In this document: piece after piece, positions 31,849 through 39,407 of the stretch
How positions within the stretch are numbered: position 1 is the first letter of the stretch
Layout of the letters: each line of letters starts with the position of its first letter
NCBI RefSeq assembly: GCF_016734815.1
Contig: NZ_JAERQF010000013.1
Span: forward strand, 51,722 to 115,721
Origin: Hymenobacter rubidus
GTDB taxonomy: Bacteria > Bacteroidota > Bacteroidia > Cytophagales > Hymenobacteraceae
DNA length: 64,000 bases
Direction: 5' to 3'
Position numbers and translations under genes: made by a program
Notes under the pieces: model-generated
What the model saw: the letters and a program-made list of their open reading frames with translations, nothing else
Told to the model about the DNA's origin: nothing
Databases searched by the model: none

Positions 31849-33018
31849 TTATTCGGTGGGCCTTGCCTCCCTCGCCCCAGCACCCAGCGCCGGCGGCGCA
31901 CTCAGCCCGGCCGCCACCGCCCACGCCGGGCTGCGAAACGCCACCGTGCGCAGGCCGGCCCGCCCGCCATCCCGGCCCGGGAGCAGCATGCCCGCGGCCG
32001 CCGGCTGGCTCAGTGCCTCCCCCACCGAGCGCACGGCCCCGGCCGGCACGGCCCGGCGCTCCAGCTCGGCGAGCAGCGCGTCGCCATCCAAGGTGGCAAT
32101 CTGCTGCGTGAGCAGCGCCTCCAGCTCGGCGCGGTGCGCCACGCGGGCCGTATTGGTGGCAAAGCGCGCATCAATTGCCCATTCGGGCCGGCCCAGGGCC
32201 GCGCACAGCTGCCGGAACTGGCCATCGGAGCCCACGGCCAGCACCAGCTGGCGGCCATTGGCCGCGCGGTACACGGTGCCGTAGGGCACAATGCTGGGGT
32301 GGCCCGAGCCCAGCGGCTGCGGGTCGTGGCCCGTAACGAGGTAGCTAGCGGCCTGGTTGGCGAGGGAGGCCAGCGCGCTATCGAGCAAACTTACCTGCAC
32401 CAGCGCGCCGCGCCCGGTGCGCTCGCGCTGCAACAGGGCCGTGAGCAGGCCTTCCTTCAGCTGGTGCGCGGCCAGCAAATCGACCATGGCCACGGGCATT
32501 TTCTGGGGCGGTTGGCCGGGGCCCGCGGCATTGAGATACATAAAGCCGGCTTCGGCCTGCAGCACGGCATCGTAGCCGGCGCGGGCATTGTCGGGGCCGT
32601 AGCCAGTGAGGTGGCCGTAGACAAGGCGCGGGCTTTCCTGAGAAAGCGTGGCGTAGTCGGCGCGCAGCTTCTCGGCGTCGCCGGGCTTGTAGCTGGCGAG
32701 GATGATATCGGCCTGGGCAGCCAGGCGGTGCAACGCAGCTTGGCCGGCGGCGGTAGTCAGGTCGAGCACGAGGGACTTTTTGCCCCAGTTGGAGGCCGCG
32801 AAATAGGCCGAAACCGCCGCCTCTCCGGCGGCCGTAGCGGCTGGTGCGGCGGCGTTTTCGGCGCTGGTTTTCCAGGTACGGGTGACGTCGCCGGCTGGGC
32901 TTTCAATTTTTAGAACTTCGGCCCCCAGCTCGGCAAAAAACTGCCCCACCTGCGGGCCAGCCAGCACAGAAGCCAGCTCGAGGATGCGGAGGTGGGCGAA
33001 GGGCAGTGAAGAAGGCAT
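31849..33018 (-). CDS. Class III CoA-transferase (CaiB/BaiF family)
   Basis: 389-aa acyl-CoA transferase. N-terminal LRILELASVLAGPQVGQFFAELGAEVLKIE and YGHLTGYGPDNARAGYDAVLQAEAGFM are typical, followed by PVAMVDLLAAHQL. It transfers CoA between carboxylic acids via a covalent Asp intermediate; the actual acids are unknown. Residues about 60-75 are an Ala-rich insert. The ATG at 33018 is preferred to one three codons upstream. Confidence 0.9.
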   Translation of the reverse strand: MPSSLPFAHLRILELASVLAGPQVGQFFAELGAEVLKIESPAGDVTRTWKTSAENAAAPAATAAGEAAVSAYFAASNWGKKSLVLDLTTAAGQAALHRLAAQADIILASYKPGDAEKLRADYATLSQESPRLVYGHLTGYGPDNARAGYDAVLQAEAGFMYLNAAGPGQPPQKMPVAMVDLLAAHQLKEGLLTALLQRERTGRGALVQVSLLDSALASLANQAASYLVTGHDPQPLGSGHPSIVPYGTVYRAANGRQLVLAVGSDGQFRQLCAALGRPEWAIDARFATNTARVAHRAELEALLTQQIATLDGDALLAELERRAVPAGAVRSVGEALSQPAAAGMLLPGRDGGRAGLRTVAFRSPAWAVAAGLSAPPALGAGAREARPTE

Positions 33019-33069
33019 ACCAAGCAAAATGGAAAGCCGGCAAGCTACGCGCCAACGCGAAGATTTGCG

Positions 33070-33759
33070 TCAGCTCGCCAGGTAGCCGTAGTCGCGCAGC
33101 TGCTCACGCACGTCGCCTTCCAGCGTCAGCAGGCGGCCCTGGTGCAGCAGGTACACCACGTCGCAGATGGGCAGCACCTCAGCGTAGCGGTGGTCGGTGA
33201 TGAGCAGGCCCTTGCGCTGCTTGAGGCGCTGCATCTCCTCGGCCAGGGTTTCGACGTGTACCGGCATCACGCCCGAAAACGGCTCATCAAACAGCGAAAA
33301 TGCGGTGTCGGCGTGCAACAGCAGCAGCGCCTGCACCAGCCGCGCCGACCCACCCGACAACTCGCCCAAACGCCGCCCAAACTGCGGCCGCAGCTCCGGG
33401 AAGCGGGCCGTGGCAGCTCCAATATCAACCCCCAGCAGCTTGGCGGCCCGGGCCAGCGTCAGCGAGGGCGGTAGCAGCGGCTCCTGCGGCAGGTAGTTCA
33501 GCAGGCCCGGCTGCCGGAAGGCGGGCACCACGCGTTGGCCATTCACCCGCACCGAGGCATCGGGCACGGCACGGGCTCCGAAAATGGCTTGGAGCAGCAC
33601 CGACTTGCCGCTGCCGTTGCGGCCCAGCAGGCCCACAATTTGGCCCGTCTGCACCCGTAGGTAGATGCTGCCCAGCACCTGCCGCTCGCCAAACCCGATG
33701 CGAATACCGTCGGCCTCCAGCACCTGCGGGCCGGCCAACTGCTGCCGCGCGCTGCTCAT
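33070..33759 (-). CDS. ABC transporter ATP-binding protein
   Basis: 229-aa ATPase. Walker A GRNGSGKS near residue 40, signature LSGGSARLVQALLLL, Walker B FSLFDEPFSG and switch His in LLITDHR. The signature (LSGGSAR) differs slightly from LSGGQ/E. It overlaps the upstream membrane gene by 4 nt (33756-33759), so the two form a minimal pair. The direction of transport is unknown. Confidence 0.9.
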   Translation of the reverse strand: MSSARQQLAGPQVLEADGIRIGFGERQVLGSIYLRVQTGQIVGLLGRNGSGKSVLLQAIFGARAVPDASVRVNGQRVVPAFRQPGLLNYLPQEPLLPPSLTLARAAKLLGVDIGAATARFPELRPQFGRRLGELSGGSARLVQALLLLHADTAFSLFDEPFSGVMPVHVETLAEEMQRLKQRKGLLITDHRYAEVLPICDVVYLLHQGRLLTLEGDVREQLRDYGYLAS

Positions 33760-34088
33760 GCCAGCACCGCCCGCACAAGCCAGGCGCCCCCCAGAAACAG
33801 CCCGCCATCCAGCGCCACCACACCGGCCCACAGCCGCCGCCGCGATAGGTGCAGGTTGAAATAAAACCAGTACTGCCCCGGCCGCCATTGCTCCGACAGG
33901 TACCACACCACCGGCGCGGTGGCCAGCTTGGTGAGCAGCAGCGCGGGCATCACGCCCCCGCTCCTGCCCTCGACTATGGCTGGCAGCAGCACCGCCAGCA
34001 AAATCAGCCCCGAAATGCCCCCCATCAACGGCGCCACGCTGCGGTAGAACAAGCCCACGGCGCGCAATTGAGTAGCCAGAATAGTCAT
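33756..34088 (-). CDS. Small membrane protein coupled to ABC ATPase
   Basis: 110 aa with three probable TM segments (MGGISGLILLAVLLPAIV, VMPALLLTKLATAPVVWYL, GVVALDGGLFLGGAWLV). It overlaps the ATPase gene by 4 nt. Too small to be a full ABC permease, so it may be an accessory or a short permease-like subunit. The family is not recognised. Confidence 0.7.
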   Translation of the reverse strand: MTILATQLRAVGLFYRSVAPLMGGISGLILLAVLLPAIVEGRSGGVMPALLLTKLATAPVVWYLSEQWRPGQYWFYFNLHLSRRRLWAGVVALDGGLFLGGAWLVRAVLA

Positions 34089-34130
34089 CGAAAACGCTTG
34101 GTTCGGCGGGTCAACGCGGCGGCCGGCCGT

Positions 34131-34877
34131 TTAGTCTACCCGGCCGGCCCGGGCAAAAACGGGGAATGTAGCCGGGCGCGCCTGCGGGCCCCACAGCCGC
34201 CGCAACTCATCGGCTACCAGGGCCACCATGTCGGCCCCGGCGTGCTGCCGGGCGTAGTTGGCCGTGGCCGACCAGGTGCGCAGATAGTTCAGCATGTCAT
34301 CCACCGTCCAGTGCTTTACCACGGCGAAGCGGGCGTGCTGCACATCGGCAAACGGAAAGGGCAGGTTGGCGTACTCGTTCTCAATGTGGCGGCGGTTGGC
34401 ATCCCAATACGGGCCGGAGGTGACGTCGTGAAACGCATCGAGCACCTGGTTCAACTCGGGGGTTTCGAGGCGGCACAGCTGGTAGCCCCACTCGGCCAGT
34501 ACCGCGCCGGGCCGGGCCACGCGGCGCACCTCGCGGTGGTAGGCCGCGCTGTCGAACCAGTGCACGGCCTGGGCCACGGTGATGAGGTCGAAGCGCTGGT
34601 CGGGGAAGGGTGTGTGCTCGGCCGTGGCGCGCTGGTAGTGGATATTGGGGCGCGGCGGCGCTTGGGCCAGCTGGTTTTCGCTGAGGTCGGTGGCATCCAC
34701 CCGCACGAACGAATCGGCCAGCACGGCCGCCACCTGGCCGTTGCCGGTGGCGCAGTCCCAGGCGCGCTCGCAGCTGGGCACTTGCGGCAGCAGCCAGGCA
34801 TAGAGCTCGGCGGGATAAGCAATGCGGTAGCGGGCGTAGTCGGCGGCCTGGGTGGAGAAACGGTCGAGGGCGGGCAT
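34131..34877 (-). CDS. Class I SAM-dependent methyltransferase
   Basis: 248-aa methyltransferase. Motif I is WDCATGNGQVA (DxATGxG), motif II-like VDATDLSENQL, post-II FDLITVAQAVHWFD. The opening FSTQAADYARYRIAYP is typical of the Methyltransf_11/25 type whose members act on small molecules. Substrate unknown. It is transcribed away from a family A palindrome. Confidence 0.88.
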   Translation of the reverse strand: MPALDRFSTQAADYARYRIAYPAELYAWLLPQVPSCERAWDCATGNGQVAAVLADSFVRVDATDLSENQLAQAPPRPNIHYQRATAEHTPFPDQRFDLITVAQAVHWFDSAAYHREVRRVARPGAVLAEWGYQLCRLETPELNQVLDAFHDVTSGPYWDANRRHIENEYANLPFPFADVQHARFAVVKHWTVDDMLNYLRTWSATANYARQHAGADMVALVADELRRLWGPQARPATFPVFARAGRVD

Positions 34878-34910
34878 GGGCGGGTTGATGGGTTAGCGGA
34901 CAGGACGCCC

Positions 34911-35015
34911 AAAGAACGTCATGCAGAGCGCAGCGAAGCATCTTGCCCGCAGCAAGTAAACCAATCGGTAGGATTAGTGGTGGCGGGCAAGATGCTTCGC
35001 TCTGCATGACGTTCT
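34911..35015. repeat. Palindromic repeat, family A copy 6
   Basis: Arms 34911-34950 and 34983-35015, tip AAAGAACGTCATGCAGAGCG. The right arm lacks five bases present in the left. It lies in the divergent spacer between the methyltransferase and the DEAD-box gene. Confidence 0.88.
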
Positions 35016-35059
35016 CTTTGCGCAGTTCCGCCCGTTGTCGCCTCAACCGCCGCCCGCCG

Positions 35060-35067
35060 TATCTTTA
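35060..35067 (+). promoter_or_regulatory. -7 box (TATCTTTA) of DEAD-box helicase gene
   Basis: One mismatch to TAnnTTTG, 69 nt before the TTG start at 35137, just right of a family A palindrome. Confidence 0.4.
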
Positions 35068-35136
35068 CCTCAAATCAAGCGGTTTGCTGGCCCAGGCATC
35101 ACGGTCAGCCATTTACCCATTTCAATTAGCTGAACC

Positions 35137-36861
35137 TTGACGTTTCACGAATTCAACCTCCACGACGACCTGCTCGCTGGCATCGACGCCATGAACTACC
35201 AGCAGGCCACCCCCATTCAAGAGCAGGCCATCCCCAAAATCATCGAAGGGAAAGACCTGATTGCCTGCGCCCAAACCGGCACCGGCAAAACCGCCGCCTA
35301 CCTCCTGCCGCTGCTCGACAAGATTTCGCACGCCAAGCACGGCCACACCACCACCCTCATTCTGGTGCCCACGCGCGAGCTGGCCACTCAGATTGACGAG
35401 CAGGTGATGGGCTTCGGTTACTACGTGGAAGCCAGCTCGATAGCCATCTACGGCGGCGGCAAATCCGAAAACTGGGAGCAGCAGAAGCGCGCCCTCACGA
35501 GCGGGGCCGACATCATCATCGCCACGCCCGGCCGCCTCATCGCGCACCTGCAAATGGGCTACGTGAAGTTCGACCAAATTAAGTACCTGGTGCTCGACGA
35601 GGCCGACAAGATGATGGACATGGGCTTCTCAGATGACATCTTCAACATCGTGCGCCAGCTGCCCAAGGAGCGCCAGACACTGCTGTTTTCGGCCACCATG
35701 CCGAGCAAAATCCGGGAGTTCTCGCAGCAGATTCTGCATAACCCCGACGAAATTCGGCTGGCCGTATCCAAGCCCGCCGCCGGCATCGACCAGCAGTTTT
35801 ACATGGCGTACGACCGCCAGAAAATCTACATCCTCGAGCACCTCATCAAAACCCAGGATGTGCAGAGCATGGTGCTTTTCACCAGCCAGAAAGCGGCCGT
35901 GGGTGGCATCGTGAAAGCGGTGAACAAGCTCGGCATCGAAGCCCGCGGCATCAGCTCCGACCGCACCCAGGAAGAGCGCGAGGAAATCATGCGCGCCTTC
36001 AAAAACAAGCAGTTTCCCATCCTGGTGGCCACCGACGTGCTCAGCCGCGGCATCGACATCGACTCGCTGAGCCACGTGGTGAACTACGATATTCCCCGCG
36101 CCGCCGAGGACTACGTGCACCGCATCGGCCGCACGGCGCGCGCCGCCACCAAGGGCACCGCCATCACCTTTATCTCGGACCAGGACCAGGACCGGGTAAT
36201 CAAAATTGAGCGGCTCATCGAGCGCGAAATTGAGAAGCAGAAAATCACCGAAGAGCTCGGCTTGGGCGAAGCGCCCGAGTTTGACCCCAAGCGCTTTGCT
36301 GGCCTGGGTGGTAAAATCGGCGGCCGCCCGGCTCGTGGTGGCCACGGCGGTGGTGGCGGCGGCCGCGACCGCGGCCCGCGCCCCGAAGGCAGTGACCGTG
36401 GCCCGCGCCGCGAAGGCAGCGGTGGCGGCGGCCGCGATGGTGGCCGCGACGGCGGCAAGCCCCGCCGCGACGCTCCCGACCCCAAAGACCCCAAGCACCT
36501 GGAGCGCCTCGCCGCTGCCAAAAACGCGCTGGCCGCCCTCGATGCCGGCCACGCCCCCAGCGTGCCCTACCAGCGCCCGCCCCGCCCCGAAGGCGAAGAG
36601 CGCCGCGACCGGGGCCCCCGCCCCGAGCGCACCTCACGTCCCGAAGGCGAAGCCCGGCCCCCGCGTGAGCCCCGCGCCCCACGGCCCGAAGGCGAGGCCC
36701 GCCCGCCCCGCGAACCGCGGCCCGAAGGTGAAGCCCGCGAGCCCCGCGCCGACGGCGAGCGCCGCCGCAGCCGCGGCGGCCGCAACCGCAAGCGCGGGCC
36801 CCGGCCGGAGGGTGGTAAGGAGGCTCCGACGGCCACAAGCCCCGCTCCTGCTGCCGAATAA
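35137..36861 (+). CDS. DEAD-box RNA helicase (RhlE-like) with long basic tail
   Basis: 574 aa. All core motifs are present: Q motif (YQQATPIQEQAI), I AQTGTGKT, II VLDEADKM, III SAT, V STDVLSRGID-type (ATDVLSRGIDI), VI HRIGRTARA. Residues about 400-574 are a disordered tail: first Gly/Arg-rich (GGHGGGGGGRDRGPR), then repeats of RPEGEARPPREPR type, useful for RNA binding or phase separation. The TTG at 35137 is chosen because the family N terminus TFHEFNLHDDLL begins there; the first ATG would remove it. A rho-independent terminator follows at once. Confidence 0.93.
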   Translation: MTFHEFNLHDDLLAGIDAMNYQQATPIQEQAIPKIIEGKDLIACAQTGTGKTAAYLLPLLDKISHAKHGHTTTLILVPTRELATQIDEQVMGFGYYVEASSIAIYGGGKSENWEQQKRALTSGADIIIATPGRLIAHLQMGYVKFDQIKYLVLDEADKMMDMGFSDDIFNIVRQLPKERQTLLFSATMPSKIREFSQQILHNPDEIRLAVSKPAAGIDQQFYMAYDRQKIYILEHLIKTQDVQSMVLFTSQKAAVGGIVKAVNKLGIEARGISSDRTQEEREEIMRAFKNKQFPILVATDVLSRGIDIDSLSHVVNYDIPRAAEDYVHRIGRTARAATKGTAITFISDQDQDRVIKIERLIEREIEKQKITEELGLGEAPEFDPKRFAGLGGKIGGRPARGGHGGGGGGRDRGPRPEGSDRGPRREGSGGGGRDGGRDGGKPRRDAPDPKDPKHLERLAAAKNALAALDAGHAPSVPYQRPPRPEGEERRDRGPRPERTSRPEGEARPPREPRAPRPEGEARPPREPRPEGEAREPRADGERRRSRGGRNRKRGPRPEGGKEAPTATSPAPAAE

Positions 36862-36872
36862 GCGCTAAAGTC

Positions 36873-36906
36873 AAAAGCCCCGCTGCCAAAGCAGTGGGGC
36901 TTTTTT
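36873..36906 (+). terminator. Rho-independent terminator of DEAD-box gene
   Basis: Stem AAAAGCCCCGCTGC / GCAGTGGGGCTTTT with a CAAA loop and a run of six T, 12 nt after the stop. The A-tract before the stem means it can also serve the opposite strand gene ending at 36917. Confidence 0.9.
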
Positions 36907-36916
36907 GCACTAATGC

Positions 36917-37519
36917 CTATCTACTATTTTGCCGGTGTCGATACAGCAAATATTGCATCAGTGGCGAATCGTAGTGGTTCCACGCCCTTGTTTTTTCATC
37001 ATAGTTTGCTAGCCTAGTCTCTACAAATGCTAGCATCTGTTCAATTGTGATTGGGAACCAACCATCAGGGGGCGTACTGGATGCCATACCCGCAAATATT
37101 TTATACAGGCCGACACCATTGAAATTAAATAAATGAGTTTCTCCTAGAGCCAATTCACATTCGCGGAGAATATCATCAGCAATAATTCCTAGCCGCCTCA
37201 CACAACTCGGCAATCTGCTGCCACTAATTTGTCCAGCCCAATTTTCAGCCCCTTTGACCTCGCAAATAATTCCTATTAATGTACAGTTGCTTCCGTTTAA
37301 TAATTGCTCCAGTCGTTCGCATAAATCAGAGTTACTTCTAATTCCAACTCCTTCTTTAACATTACTCGGCCTTATTCCAAGCAGGTCATTATCGGCATGA
37401 TTTGTTCTTTGACCAGTGCCTGACAGATTTTCTGAATGGTGAGAAACATAATTTTCTATCAGAAAGAACCCGTTTAACCTGAAATACCAGTAGGCTATTT
37501 CCTCTGCAAAATTTTTCAT
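36917..37519 (-). CDS. Putative PD-(D/E)XK nuclease-like protein (AT-rich, orphan)
   Basis: 200 aa, visibly AT-richer than its neighbours and using codons unlike theirs (many AAT, ATT, TTA), so probably horizontally acquired. The N-terminal third fits a PD-(D/E)XK fold: helix with Glu (AEEIAYWYFRLNGFF), then D45 in HADNDLLGIR, then E87-x-K89 in IGIICEVKGAEN. The rest is helical (RRLGIIADDILRECELALG). No methylase, helicase or specificity partner is adjacent. The fold is inferred by eye from motif order; a restriction/defence role or a repair role is possible. Confidence 0.6.
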   Translation of the reverse strand: MKNFAEEIAYWYFRLNGFFLIENYVSHHSENLSGTGQRTNHADNDLLGIRPSNVKEGVGIRSNSDLCERLEQLLNGSNCTLIGIICEVKGAENWAGQISGSRLPSCVRRLGIIADDILRECELALGETHLFNFNGVGLYKIFAGMASSTPPDGWFPITIEQMLAFVETRLANYDEKTRAWNHYDSPLMQYLLYRHRQNSR

Positions 37520-37557
37520 ATTGCTGTATCAAGCAACAAAACCAAGTAATTATATCG

Positions 37558-38457
37558 TTACCCCAGCACCTGCCCCACGCCAAACAGCACCGTGAACACC
37601 AACGTGCTCAGCGCCATTTGCTTGAGCAGCGGGTCAATCTGCATCGATTCCTGCCGCTGCCACACCTGCAGGGCGTTGAACACGAAGAGCGGAACGGCCA
37701 GCGCAAACAGCCACTGCCAAGGCGAATGGTACGTGAGGGCCACAAACACCGTAGCGCAGCCTACCCCCAGCACCAGCAGCAGCCAGTGGTAGCGCCGCGC
37801 ATGCAGCGGCCCCAGCCGCACCGGAATGGTGATTTTACCGGCCAGCACATCGGACTTGATGTCCCGGATATTATTAACGTTCAGCACGGCCGTGGCGAAG
37901 CAGCCGAGCGCCGCAGCGGGCAGCAGCACGGGCAGCGGCAGGCTGCGGGCCTGCAAAAAGTAGGTGCCGCACACGCCCACAATACCGAAAAACAGGAACA
38001 CCGAAATATCGCCCAGCCCGGCGTAACCGTAGGGATTCGAGCCCGCCGTGTAGTTCACCGCCGCCCAGATGGCGGCCAGCCCCAGCGCCAGAAACCCCAG
38101 GAACAAGCCCAGCCCCGCCGCTGCGCCCAGCGCCACCCACAGCAGCGCCAGGCCGCTGCCCAGCGCCAGCAGGCCGCAAATCCACATGCCGCGCTTCATC
38201 TGGGCGGGCGTGATGGCGCCGCTCTGCACGGCGCGCTGCGGGCCCTCGCGGTGCACGCTGTCGGCACCGTTTTGGGAGTCGCCATAGTCGTTGGCCAAGT
38301 TACTGAGAATCTGGAGCAGAACGGTGGTGAGGGCGGCCAGGCCCACAATCAGGCCGTCGAACTGGCCGGCGGCAGCAGCGAGAAACGCACCGGTGAGAAT
38401 GCTGGCCAGGGCCAGCGGCAGCGTGCGGGGGCGGAAGGCGGATATCCAGGGAGACAT
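37558..38457 (-). CDS. menA: 1,4-dihydroxy-2-naphthoate polyprenyltransferase
   Basis: 299-aa UbiA-superfamily enzyme with eight to nine TM segments. It attaches the polyprenyl chain in menaquinone synthesis at the inner membrane. The first Asp-rich motif is NLANDYGDSQNGAD (about residues 52-65), the second NVNNIRDIKSD. RPRTLPLALASILTG at the N terminus is typical of MenA. The ATG at 38457 puts SPWISAFRPRTLP at the start. A family A palindrome lies just upstream. Confidence 0.93.
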   Translation of the reverse strand: MSPWISAFRPRTLPLALASILTGAFLAAAAGQFDGLIVGLAALTTVLLQILSNLANDYGDSQNGADSVHREGPQRAVQSGAITPAQMKRGMWICGLLALGSGLALLWVALGAAAGLGLFLGFLALGLAAIWAAVNYTAGSNPYGYAGLGDISVFLFFGIVGVCGTYFLQARSLPLPVLLPAAALGCFATAVLNVNNIRDIKSDVLAGKITIPVRLGPLHARRYHWLLLVLGVGCATVFVALTYHSPWQWLFALAVPLFVFNALQVWQRQESMQIDPLLKQMALSTLVFTVLFGVGQVLG

Positions 38458-38484
38458 GGGCAAAGGGAAAATCAAACAACAAAA

Positions 38485-38590
38485 CAGCACGTCATGCTGA
38501 GCGAAGCCGAAGCATCTCTCCCGCTTCGTTGCAACGACGAAATTAGTTGCGCGGGAGAGATGCTTCGGCTTCGCTCAGCATGACGTGCTG
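38485..38590. repeat. Palindromic repeat, family A copy 7 (perfect arms)
   Basis: Perfect 40-nt arms 38485-38524 and 38551-38590 with a 26-nt loop beginning TTCGTTGCAACG. The outer tip is CAGCACGTCATGCTGAGCGA. It lies between the menA start and the glutathione peroxidase stop. Confidence 0.93.
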
Positions 38591-38612
38591 AACAAACCAG
38601 ACCAAGCAAGAA

Positions 38613-39200
38613 TTACTTCGTGATATCCGCCACCAGCTCGGGGCTCAGCGGCGTCACTTTGGAGTTGTAAAATTTCACGACGTGGCCTTTCTCATCGACC
38701 AGGTATTTGCAGAAATTCCAGCTTGGCGCGTCCGATACGGCGCCGTTTTTGGTTTTGTCCGACAGGTATTTGTAGAGCGGGGCAGCGTCGGCACCTTTCA
38801 CGGCCACGGTTTCGAACAGCGGGAAAGTCACGCCGTAGTTTTTCTCGCAGAACGTGGCCACTTCGGCATTCGAGGCCAGCTCCTGATTGAAGCTGTTCGA
38901 TGGAAAACCCAGAACCACCACCTTATTGCCGTATTTCTTCGACAGCTCCTCCAGCTCCTTGTACTGCGGGGTGAAGCCGCACTTCGAGGCGGTGTTCACG
39001 ATGAGCAGCTTTTTGCCTTTGTACTGGCTCAGCTTCACGTCCTTGCCATCGATGGATTTCACGGTGAAATCATACACGGAGGGCGCGGCTTTTTCGGTTT
39101 CGGCGGGCGTGGTCATGGCGGGAGAACTGGCGGGTTTGGCGGCGATGAAAACCACGGCCGTGGCGGCGGTGGCCAGCGTGAGGAGAAGGGATTTTTTCAT
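38613..39200 (-). CDS. Glutathione peroxidase family protein (exported)
   Basis: 195 aa with a signal peptide (MKKSLLLTLATAATAVVFIAA) and a thioredoxin-like peroxidase domain. The peroxidatic Cys is in NTASKCGFTPQY, followed by GFPSNSFNQE (Gln) and SWNFCKYLVD (Trp/Asn of the tetrad). The FCEKNYGV Cys may act as resolving Cys. It reduces peroxides in the periplasm, probably using thioredoxin-like reductants. Confidence 0.9.
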   Translation of the reverse strand: MKKSLLLTLATAATAVVFIAAKPASSPAMTTPAETEKAAPSVYDFTVKSIDGKDVKLSQYKGKKLLIVNTASKCGFTPQYKELEELSKKYGNKVVVLGFPSNSFNQELASNAEVATFCEKNYGVTFPLFETVAVKGADAAPLYKYLSDKTKNGAVSDAPSWNFCKYLVDEKGHVVKFYNSKVTPLSPELVADITK

Positions 39201-39296
39201 GGGTTGAAGGTAATGGATTGCGCGGTTGTAAGCCTAACCATACGAAGCCCGGCAGGGTTTCGGACCTTGACCTGGTGGGTTATTTAGGTGGCGGGG

Positions 39297-39407
39297 CCGT
39301 CTGAGGTAGAGACGCATAATTGCATCTCGTCATTGAACGGAATCGTTTGGACGATTCCCGAACGGCGCAAACGACGAAACACAATTATGCGTCTCTACCT
39401 CAGACGG
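39297..39407. repeat. Palindromic repeat, family C, overlapping helicase stop
   Basis: Perfect 26-nt arms 39297-39322 and 39382-39407 (tip CCGTCTGAGGTAGAGACGCA). The 59-nt spacer contains a weaker TCGTTTG..CAAACGA hairpin. The right arm contains the TGA stop (39400-39402) and the last codons of the helicase gene. Confidence 0.85.
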
